Shown: piece by piece, positions 1-5,330 of the stretch
Position numbering within the stretch: position 1 is the stretch's first letter
How the letters are laid out: every line of letters begins with the position of its first letter
From: an uncultured Gammaproteobacteria bacterium
Lineage (GTDB): Bacteria; Pseudomonadota; Gammaproteobacteria; Pseudomonadales; UBA5518
Assembly (NCBI GenBank): GCA_903921135.1
Contig: CAIXOY010000001.1
Location: forward strand, 1 to 5,330
Direction: 5' to 3'
DNA: 5,330 nt
Position numbers and translations under genes: made by a program
Notes under the pieces: generated by a model
Seen by the model: the letters and a program-made list of their open reading frames with translations, nothing else
The model's database searches: none
Told to the model about the DNA's origin: nothing

Positions 1-791
1 CTCCTGATGCCGCGCAGTTGCTGTCAGCGAGCGGTCTGAAACTGCGTGCACCCATTCCCCAACCGGTGCAGTTCCGGGATTGTCTCCTGTTCGAGGAGCA
101 TCTGGTGAACTCCTTCGCAGCCTTGCGCCGGACGCTGGCCGATCAGGCCCCGGACCCGGTGGCGGCCCTGCAGGAGTTCGAGGCGCGAGGCCTCTACCGT
201 GTGCCGCAGGTCTGGTACGAAATGCCCGTTTACTACAAGGTAAACCGGTTCTCGTTCATCGGGCCCGGAGACCAGATCGTCTGGCCGGCCTACAGCGAGC
301 GGCTCGATTACGAGCTCGAGTACGCCTGTGTGCTCTCGCGGAAACTCAAGGATGCGACCCTCGAGGAGGCGGAGTCCGCCATCTTCGGGTACACGATCTT
401 CAACGACGTGAGCGCCCGCGACATCCAGTCGCGCGAGATGCAGGCACAACTCGGTCCCGCCAAGGGCAAGGATTTCGATACCGGGAACATCATCGGTCCG
501 TGCATCGTCACCAAGGACGCTTTCGACCCGCGCAACGCGCGGATGAGCGCGCGCATCAACGGCCAGCTCGTGTGCGAGGGAAACACGGGCACCGCACGCT
601 GGAGTTTCCCGCAGGTCATCGTCCACGCCTCGCGGAGCGAAACCCTGATGCCAGGCGAGTTCTTCGGCTCAGGTACCGTCGGTGGCGGCTGCGCGCTGGA
701 GAATGGCCGTTTCCTCGCACCCGGTGACGTCATCGAATTCGAGGTCGAGGGTATCGGGATCCTCCGCAACACCGTCGTCCGCCACCACTGA
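1..791 (+). CDS. Fumarylacetoacetate hydrolase (FAH) family protein, 5'-truncated by the window edge
   Basis: This is a metal-dependent FAH-fold enzyme. Family members hydrolyse C-C bonds of acylpyruvates or diketones, or act as hydratases or decarboxylases; the substrate here is unknown. The frame is open to the left edge (first full codon at 3), and the TTG at 18 has no convincing ribosome site, so the true start is probably upstream. About 262 residues are visible. Landmarks are FRDCLLFEEH (codons 72-101, candidate catalytic His in the lid region), MPVYYK (about 222-239), the metal-binding ExE in DYELEY (Glu codons 312-314 and 318-320), the third acidic ligand in FNDVSARD (Asp codon 405-407), GPAKGKDF (about 453-476), NTGTARWSF and GSGTVGGG (about 666-689). 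These match the FAH C-terminal domain in order and spacing. The gene ends 25 bp before the monooxygenase gene on the same strand, which suggests one transcript. The family call is firm; the specific reaction is not. Confidence 0.93.
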   Translation, partial: PDAAQLLSASGLKLRAPIPQPVQFRDCLLFEEHLVNSFAALRRTLADQAPDPVAALQEFEARGLYRVPQVWYEMPVYYKVNRFSFIGPGDQIVWPAYSERLDYELEYACVLSRKLKDATLEEAESAIFGYTIFNDVSARDIQSREMQAQLGPAKGKDFDTGNIIGPCIVTKDAFDPRNARMSARINGQLVCEGNTGTARWSFPQVIVHASRSETLMPGEFFGSGTVGGGCALENGRFLAPGDVIEFEVEGIGILRNTVVRHH

Positions 792-802
792 ACATCATTT
801 CC

Positions 803-816
803 GGAGGCGCATAGCC

Positions 817-819
<3 letters not shown>
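803..819 (+). promoter_or_regulatory. Ribosome binding site and GTG start of the monooxygenase
   Basis: GGAGG at 803-807 lies nine bases upstream of the GTG at 817. The open frame continues upstream to an ATG at 682, but those 45 extra codons overlap the FAH gene, are low-complexity and rich in Ser and Arg, and lack a ribosome site. Starting at 817 puts the FAD-binding GxGxxG at residues 16-21, the normal place for this family. Confidence 0.8.
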
Positions 820-2442
<1,623 letters not shown>

Positions 2443-2455
2443 CGGGATTGCGACC

Positions 2456-2468
2456 GGAGGGTGGGATG
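2456..2468 (+). promoter_or_regulatory. Ribosome binding site and ATG start of the cyclase-family gene
   Basis: GGAGGG at 2456-2461 is followed four bases later by the ATG at 2466. An in-frame TTG at 2448 would place this purine-rich site inside the coding region, so the ATG is preferred. The resulting N-terminus (RFVDLSIFLE) begins with the VDLS strand usual for the family. Confidence 0.8.
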
Positions 2469-3254
2469 AGCAACAGACGATTTGTCGATTTGTCGATTTT
2501 TCTCGAAAACGAGGTGGTTTCGGATCCTGAACCCTATCGCCCGAAGATCGATTACATCGACCACAAGCAGACGATCGGGGATCTGGTGCAGTTTTTCCCC
2601 GGCATCCGTCCCGAGGACATGCCGGATGGCGAGGCGTGGGCAATAGAGCGGATCGAGCTCATCACCCACAACGGCACCCACCTCGATGCCCCGTATCACT
2701 TTGCCTCCACCATGGACGGCGGCAAGCGCGCGTCGACCATCGACGAAGTCCCGCTGGAGTGGTGCTTCCAGCCTGGCGTGAAGCTGGACTTCCGTCATTT
2801 CGCAGACGGCTATGTTGCGACGGCCGACGATGTGGAGCAGGAGTTGCGCCGTATCGGCCATGAACTGAAGCCGCTGGAAATCGTGGTGGTGAACACCCGT
2901 GCCGGCAAGGCCTACGGAGGTCCAGGCTACGTGAGCGCGGGCTGCGGCATGGGCAAGGATGCAACGATGTACCTGCTCGAGCGCGGCGTCAGGCTCACGG
3001 GCACGGATGGCTGGAGCTGGGATGCGCCGTTTTCGGCCACTGCCGAGAAGTACAAGCAGACCGGTGATGTCTCACTGATCTGGGAGGGCCACAAGGCAGG
3101 CCGCGAAATCGGCTACTGCCACCTCGAGAAACTCCATAACCTCGAAGCGCTGCCAGCAGACGGTTTTTATATTTCCTGCTTCCCTTTCAAGATCCGCGGC
3201 GCCTCCGCGGGCTGGACCCGGGCAGTCGCGATCTTCGACGACGCGCTGCGCTGA
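2466..3254 (+). CDS. Cyclase / kynurenine-formamidase-like metal-dependent hydrolase
   Basis: This is a member of the cyclase superfamily (Pfam Cyclase type, which includes kynurenine formamidase KynB and isatin hydrolase). These enzymes use divalent metal to hydrolyse amide or related bonds, often opening rings. The 262-residue protein contains the signature HNGTHLDAPYHF (68-79): His68, His72 and Asp74 fit the metal ligands, and His78 is the following conserved His. It is followed by NTRAGKAYGGPGYVSAGCG (143-161), TGTDGWSWDAP (178-188), HLEKLHNLEALP (219-230, with a conserved acidic position at Glu221) and the C-terminal FKIRGASAGWTRAVAIF (241-257). No signal peptide is seen, so it is cytosolic. 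It is the third gene of the operon, 23 bp after the monooxygenase stop. In this context it could open a lactone or hydrolyse an ester made downstream of the monooxygenase; that role is inferred. No kynurenine-pathway genes are adjacent, so KynB itself is unlikely. Confidence 0.92.
   Translation: MSNRRFVDLSIFLENEVVSDPEPYRPKIDYIDHKQTIGDLVQFFPGIRPEDMPDGEAWAIERIELITHNGTHLDAPYHFASTMDGGKRASTIDEVPLEWCFQPGVKLDFRHFADGYVATADDVEQELRRIGHELKPLEIVVVNTRAGKAYGGPGYVSAGCGMGKDATMYLLERGVRLTGTDGWSWDAPFSATAEKYKQTGDVSLIWEGHKAGREIGYCHLEKLHNLEALPADGFYISCFPFKIRGASAGWTRAVAIFDDALR
2479..2501 (+). repeat. 8-bp tandem repeat near the 5' end of the cyclase gene
   Basis: GATTTGTC occurs twice in tandem (2479-2486, 2487-2494), followed by a partial third copy GATTTTT. 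It lies in codons 5-12 (RFVDLSIF). This short AT-rich patch stands out from the GC-rich surroundings. The unit length is not a multiple of three, so a slip of one unit would shift the frame. The present copy number keeps the gene intact. Confidence 0.7.
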
Positions 3255-3304
3255 TCGGGGGTACTGCGCGACGTGCCCGGTGACACCGGGCGCGCGCTCC
3301 CGAT
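3254..3304. terminator. Nested inverted repeat between convergent genes, candidate bidirectional terminator
   Basis: The two operons converge here with 49 bp between stop codons. The inner stem pairs 3272-3281 with 3285-3294 (core GCCCGGT/ACCGGGC, 10 pairs including one G-T wobble) around a 3-nt loop. An outer arm pairs ATCGGG (3254-3259) with CCCGAT (3299-3304) and touches both stop codons. Neither strand has a T-run after the stem, so this is not a classical intrinsic terminator. It could still pause polymerase, act with Rho or protect 3' ends. The structure is visible; termination is inferred. Confidence 0.5.
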
Positions 3305-3822
3305 TACTGTCGCTCTCTGGCGCGCTGGCGATAGCGCTCGCGCTCTTCCTCCGACATCCCTTCCCAGCGTCGGCGCAACTCGCTGCGCTCGTCCGGGCTC
3401 ATGCTGCGGTACTGGCGTTCGGCCTGGCGTACGCGCTCCTGTTTTTCGGGCGGCAGGGACTGGAACTGCTGCTGGTACTGCTGGCTGCGCTGCTGGTCTG
3501 TGTCCTTCCACTGCGGCTGGCGCTCGGGCTGGCGATACACGGGTTGCGCCTGCGGCTCATCACGCTGGCGGCGCTCGGGCTGCGCGTAGTCGGGCTGCTC
3601 ACTCCGTTGCCCCGCGTAGGGATCGCTCTGCCGCTCGTCGCGTCCCTCATCACGGCGTTCACGCTGCTCGCGTTGCTCCTGCCACTGCTCGCGGCGTTGT
3701 TCGCGCCGTTCATCGCGTTCACGACGGGAATCGTCATCGCGGCCGCTTGCCGCCGCCACCACAGGCAGGGCACAGAGCAGCCCGGCCAGCAGCAGGCGCG
3801 CGCGGGGGCGGCGCTCAGCCAT
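3304..3822 (-). CDS. Secreted, highly charged DUF3106-like protein
   Basis: The product has 172 residues and unknown function. Residues 1-25 look like a Sec signal peptide (basic MAERRPRAR, hydrophobic LLLAGLLCALPVV, cleavage after AAA), so the mature protein is probably periplasmic. Residues 27-118 are low-complexity and very rich in Arg, Glu, Gln and Asp (a polyampholyte), with YRQPERQPQW near 96. The C-terminal part (120-167) has three amphipathic helical units beginning LPPEKQER, MSPDERSE and MSEEERER, each with Trp or Tyr plus Arg, which resembles DUF3106. The ATG at 3822 overlaps the end of the preceding membrane-protein gene by 8 nt; an in-frame TTG at 3846 would lengthen the N-terminus and spoil the signal peptide. 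It is the last gene of the sigma-factor operon. Periplasmic helical proteins linked to ECF sigma factors sometimes sense or buffer stress or metals; applying that here is speculation. Confidence 0.8.
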   Translation of the reverse strand: MAERRPRARLLLAGLLCALPVVAAASGRDDDSRRERDERREQRREQWQEQREQRERRDEGRDERQSDPYAGQRSEQPDYAQPERRQRDEPQAQPVYRQPERQPQWKDTDQQRSQQYQQQFQSLPPEKQERVRQAERQYRSMSPDERSELRRRWEGMSEEERERYRQRARERQ

Positions 3823-4132
3823 GACGCCCCATGTCGGATTCGGCAAGCCACAGGTAGAAATCGAGGTCGCGGTAGAGCTCGGGATTGTCGCCTTGCTGGC
3901 TGCCCTGCACCGTCTGCGCGTCCTGCTGGCCGGGCATCAGCACGGCCACACCGAGCGCGCTCGCCAGCACCAGTGCGCCCATCGCGGGCGCCATCAGGCG
4001 TGAGAGCAGCGAAGGCTGCGGCGCATTCAGCGCATGCGCACGCGCACCTGTAATGCGGCGCAGCGTGGCGGCGGGCAGAAAGAGCTCCTCTTCGCGCAGC
4101 GCCCGGGCGAGTTCGCGTTCGGTGTCGGTCAT
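3815..4132 (-). CDS. Small single-pass membrane protein, probable anti-sigma factor (DUF3619-like)
   Basis: The product has 105 residues. The N-terminal 45 residues (MTDTERELARALREEELFLPAATLRRI...) form a charged, helical, cytosolic segment. One membrane helix spans about 47-67 (LMAPAMGALVLASALGVAVLM), then a short polar stretch and DLDFYLWLAES near the C-terminus, presumably periplasmic. The ATG overlaps the stop codon of the ECF sigma gene in an ATGA arrangement, which implies translational coupling and roughly matched production. Small inner-membrane proteins encoded directly after ECF sigma factors are usually their anti-sigma factors. This one has no cysteine, so it is not a zinc-binding (ZAS) anti-sigma. 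It resembles the DUF3619-type proteins that I recall between a sigma factor and DUF3106 in other proteobacteria. An alternative is a small envelope protein without sigma binding. Confidence 0.75.
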   Translation of the reverse strand: MTDTERELARALREEELFLPAATLRRITGARAHALNAPQPSLLSRLMAPAMGALVLASALGVAVLMPGQQDAQTVQGSQQGDNPELYRDLDFYLWLAESDMGRHG

Positions 4133-4722
4133 GGCCAGTGATCCTCGAGTTTCTCGCGCAGCGCGTGCATGGCGCGGAAGTAATGCGTTTTCACGCTGCC
4201 TTCGCTGCAGCCCATGGCCTGCGCGGTATCGATGGTGGAGAGCCCTTCCCAGCACCGCAGCATGAAAGCCTGCTGCTGGCGATCGGGAAGTTCGGCCAGC
4301 GCCTGCATCAGCGCCTGCCCGCGGCGTTCACCCGCCACCAGTCTTTCCGGATCGCCAACTGCCGGATCCGGCAGTTGGTCGATCGGGTCTTCGTCATCCT
4401 CGGCGACGGGGCTGCGCCACACGCCGAACAAGGACTCGATCTTCCTGCGCCGCCGGAAATCCGTGATCCGGTTGCGCAGGATGCGGTAGAAGAGCGGCCG
4501 CCATTCCTCCGGCGGCCGCGCTGCGTAGCCTTGCACCAGCCGGAGCATGGTGTCCTGCACGGCATCAAGCGCATCGGCCTCGTGGCCAAGCGCGACCCTT
4601 GCCATCAGGAAGCCCCTGCGCTCTACCGTGCGCAGGAAGGCCTCTATGTCGCCGGGCGCCTCAGCCACGCCCGGCTCCACCGGGCAGGCGCCCGACCCGT
4701 CCATGAGCGGCGCCTGCGGCAT
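4129..4722 (-). CDS. ECF-type RNA polymerase sigma factor
   Basis: This sigma-70 family factor of the extracytoplasmic-function group would direct RNA polymerase to stress-type promoters. The 197-residue product has sigma region 2 at about 28-95 (DAVQDTMLRLV at 53-63; WRPLFYRILRNRITDFRRRRK at 74-94, regions 2.3-2.4) and sigma region 4 at about 137-191 (ELPDRQQQAFMLRCWEGLS, then the helix-turn-helix AMGCSEGSVKTHYFRAMHALREKL). A long acidic, Pro-rich linker (about 95-136) joins them. The ATG at 4722 is chosen because GAGG lies six bases upstream, 8 bp after the previous stop. A longer frame (to 4785) would overlap the preceding gene, and an ATG at 4704 lacks a good ribosome site. The stop overlaps the next start (ATGA). 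The linker carries a 24-bp palindrome. Family is certain; the regulon is unknown, though autoregulation is common for ECF factors. Confidence 0.94.
   Translation of the reverse strand: MPQAPLMDGSGACPVEPGVAEAPGDIEAFLRTVERRGFLMARVALGHEADALDAVQDTMLRLVQGYAARPPEEWRPLFYRILRNRITDFRRRRKIESLFGVWRSPVAEDDEDPIDQLPDPAVGDPERLVAGERRGQALMQALAELPDRQQQAFMLRCWEGLSTIDTAQAMGCSEGSVKTHYFRAMHALREKLEDHWP
4350..4384. repeat. Perfect 24-bp palindrome, extended to 17-bp arms, inside the sigma gene
   Basis: CCAACTGCCGGA (4355-4366) is followed immediately by its exact reverse complement (4367-4378), centred on GGATCC. The flanks GATCG (4350-4354) and CGATC (4380-4384) also pair, leaving T4379 bulged. The sequence encodes residues 115-123 (DQLPDPAVG) of the interdomain linker, where amino-acid constraint is probably low. 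It could extrude as a cruciform or form a stable mRNA hairpin. Confidence 0.9.
4494..4519. repeat. Inverted repeat with 9-bp arms in the sigma gene
   Basis: GCGGCCGCC (4494-4502) and GGCGGCCGC (4511-4519) are exact reverse complements around an 8-nt loop. Each arm contains the 8-bp palindrome GCGGCCGC. It encodes about residues 68-77 (AARPPEEWRP), at the start of sigma region 2.3. In GC-rich coding DNA this is less remarkable than the palindrome at 4355-4378. Confidence 0.75.
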
Positions 4723-4730
4723 ATCCGGCC

Positions 4731-5090
4731 TCAGTGAGCCACCTCGTGAAGGATGGCACCCACCAGAATGGAGCCGCCGATCCACTTCCAGGCGTCGTCG
4801 TGTCCGCAGCCGCGGCGGTGATGGTGCTCATATCGCGGCTGATCGTAATGGTAGCGCCGCTCCACGTACACCGGCTCTTGCTCGACATACACCTCGCGGT
4901 ACACGGGGCGCGGTTCGATATAGACCTCGCGGTAGACGGGGCGGTAGACCGGGCGGTACACCACCGTGCCATAGGACTCGCGGTAGTAGCGATCGCCACC
5001 GTGACGGTGGTGCCGGTCGCGGTCGGCCAGGGCGGGCGTGGATGCCAGCACGGCGCTGGCAGTCAGCGTGGCGAGCAGGCGGGTCAGCAT
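4731..5090 (-). CDS. Small secreted Tyr/His/Arg-rich repeat protein of unknown function
   Basis: The product has 119 residues and I do not recognise a named family. Residues 1-22 form a Sec signal peptide (MLTRLLATLTASAVLASTPALA, cleavage before DRD). The mature protein begins with a His-rich patch (RHHRHGGD). A Tyr repeat zone follows at 44-79: VY recurs every four residues (YRPVYRPVYREVY), and the 11-residue unit PVYREVYxExx occurs at 51-61 and 62-72, then PVYVERR. A second His/Cys patch follows (YEHHHRRGCGHDD, 88-99), then WKWIGGSILVGAILHEVAH, a short Gly-containing hydrophobic tail ending in HEVAH. The ATG at 5090 has GAGGAAAA eight bases or fewer upstream. The gene ends 8 bp before the sigma gene, so the two are likely co-transcribed. 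Possible roles are a surface or envelope protein, a metal-binding protein, or a signal receiver for the sigma/anti-sigma pair; none is shown. Confidence 0.82.
   Translation of the reverse strand: MLTRLLATLTASAVLASTPALADRDRHHRHGGDRYYRESYGTVVYRPVYRPVYREVYIEPRPVYREVYVEQEPVYVERRYHYDQPRYEHHHRRGCGHDDAWKWIGGSILVGAILHEVAH
4860..4961 (-). repeat. Tyr-repeat coding region with near-identical 33-bp units
   Basis: This region encodes residues 44-77 of the small secreted protein. The plus-strand string ACCTCGCGGTA(C/G)ACGGGGCG occurs at 4891-4910 and 4924-4943, 33 bases apart, corresponding to two 11-residue units. A shorter 12-bp periodicity (GCGGTAGACCGG-like) encodes the YRPV steps. Near identity at DNA level suggests recent tandem duplication. 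Confidence 0.75.
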
Positions 5091-5094
5091 GGCG

Positions 5095-5122
5095 TTTTCC
5101 TCGGGAGGGGAAATGACTCCCG
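5095..5122 (-). promoter_or_regulatory. Leader hairpin and ribosome binding site of the Tyr-rich gene
   Basis: GAGGAAAA (minus strand, 5102-5095) is the ribosome site for the ATG at 5090. CGGGAG (5102-5107) and CTCCCG (5117-5122) form a perfect 6-bp inverted repeat with a 9-nt loop whose arm touches the first base of the ribosome site. It could modulate translation, but a 6-bp stem alone is weak evidence. Confidence 0.4.
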
Positions 5123-5129
5123 CCTCTCT

Positions 5130-5154
5130 GAACGCCGCGAGCAGGGATCGGTTG
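5130..5154 (-). promoter_or_regulatory. Candidate ECF-type promoter of the sigma-factor operon
   Basis: On the minus strand, TCAACC (ending at 5150) is followed after 15 bases by CGTTC (5134-5130). This resembles the AAC-containing -35 and CGT-containing -10 elements typical of ECF promoters, at about the right spacing. It sits in the 91-bp gap upstream of the Tyr-rich gene. Short motifs of this kind arise by chance, so this is only a candidate for autoregulation. Confidence 0.25.
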
Positions 5155-5181
5155 ACCCGCCAGCGTGTTTGAGGACAACCG
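5149..5181 (-). terminator. Weak inverted repeat just after the hydrolase stop
   Basis: CGGTTG (5149-5154) and CAACCG (5176-5181) are perfect 6-bp reverse complements separated by 21 bases, starting immediately after the hydrolase stop codon on the minus strand. There is no T-tract and the loop is long, so terminator function is doubtful. The left arm overlaps the candidate -35 element, so it could instead be an operator half-site pair. Confidence 0.2.
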
Positions 5182-5330
5182 CTATAGCGCGTCCATCGCC
5201 CGGAAGCAGTCGCGCACTTCACCCACGAAGGCCACGGGCTGCTCGAAGGCCGCGAAGTGGCCGCCCTTCGGCAGCTCGTTCCAGTGCGCGAGTTTGGGGA
5301 AGCGCTTCTCGGCCCAGCGGCGCGAGCTGC
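5182..5330 (-). CDS. C-terminal end of an alpha/beta hydrolase, probably epoxide-hydrolase-like (cut by window edge)
   Basis: An open frame enters from the right edge and ends at TAG (5184-5182), giving 48 codons and no start inside the window. The segment AHWNELPKGGHFAAFEQPVAFVGEVRDCFRAM is typical of the end of epoxide-hydrolase-type alpha/beta hydrolases. The His of GGHF would be the catalytic-triad histidine, and FAAFEQPxxFVxEVR forms the final helix. Such enzymes open epoxides to diols in the cytosol; other alpha/beta hydrolases (haloalkane dehalogenase-like, esterases) share the fold, so the exact class is uncertain without the N-terminal half. It lies 91 bp upstream of the sigma module on the same strand. 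Confidence 0.8.
   Translation of the reverse strand, partial: SSRRWAEKRFPKLAHWNELPKGGHFAAFEQPVAFVGEVRDCFRAMDAL

Noticed and set aside
24..626. A 200-codon minus-strand open frame.
   Set aside because: It is antisense to the FAH-family gene, with no domain or ribosome site.
682..816. A 45-codon N-terminal extension of the monooxygenase from the ATG at 682.
   Set aside because: It overlaps the conserved end of the FAH gene, is low-complexity Ser/Arg-rich and lacks a ribosome site, while GTG at 817 has GGAGG at ideal spacing.
3194..3210. CCGCGG inverted repeat near the end of the cyclase gene as a possible terminator stem.
   Set aside because: It lies inside the codons for the conserved IRGASAGW motif, has only 6-bp arms and is explained by GC-rich codons.
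3280..4053. A 257-codon plus-strand open frame rich in Leu and Ala that looks like a multi-pass membrane protein.
   Set aside because: It is antisense to the secreted charged gene and the anti-sigma candidate. Its Leu/Ala runs are simply the reverse complements of Gln (CAG to CTG) and Arg (CGC to GCG) codons. The minus-strand frames have a signal peptide, helical repeats and overlapping starts and stops.
4138..4737. A 199-codon plus-strand open frame.
   Set aside because: It is antisense to the ECF sigma factor, whose regions 2 and 4 are clear. The plus-strand product has no family features.
4723..4785. An upstream extension of the sigma factor to 4785.
   Set aside because: It would overlap the end of the Tyr-rich gene and add residues with no sigma homology, whereas ATG 4722 has GAGG six bases upstream.

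Overview
The window is GC-rich, densely coding bacterial DNA. Codon use, the gene families and an ECF sigma / small membrane protein / DUF3106-like gene order point to a proteobacterium, probably a gammaproteobacterium with a broad catabolic repertoire. This taxonomic call rests on remembered family context and is not proven. No rRNA, tRNA, CRISPR array, insertion sequence or integration site is visible, and no stretch longer than about 100 bases lacks a gene.

Left half (1-3254, plus strand): a tight three-gene catabolic operon with gaps of 25 and 23 bp. It encodes (i) a fumarylacetoacetate hydrolase (FAH)-family enzyme whose 5' end lies outside the window, (ii) a complete type I Baeyer-Villiger monooxygenase with the full diagnostic fingerprint, starting at a GTG, and (iii) a metal-dependent cyclase/kynurenine-formamidase-family hydrolase. 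Together they look like part of a pathway that oxygenates a ketone to an ester or lactone and then hydrolyses or cleaves the products. The substrate cannot be read from the sequence.

Centre (3255-3303): a 49-bp convergent junction with a nested GC-rich inverted repeat that could stop transcription from both sides. It has no U-tract.

Right half (3304-5090, minus strand): a compact four-gene unit read right to left. It encodes a small secreted Tyr/His/Arg-rich repeat protein, an ECF sigma factor, a small single-pass membrane protein that is probably its anti-sigma factor (no zinc-binding Cys/His motif), and a secreted, highly charged DUF3106-like protein. The spacings are 8 bp, a 4-nt ATGA overlap and an 8-nt overlap, so the four products are probably co-regulated and likely form an envelope-sensing module. 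The sigma gene holds a striking perfect 24-bp palindrome in its interdomain linker.

Right edge (5182-5330, minus strand): the last 48 codons of an alpha/beta-hydrolase, probably epoxide-hydrolase-like, with the catalytic-His motif GGHF. It has no start codon inside the window and sits 91 bp upstream of the sigma module.
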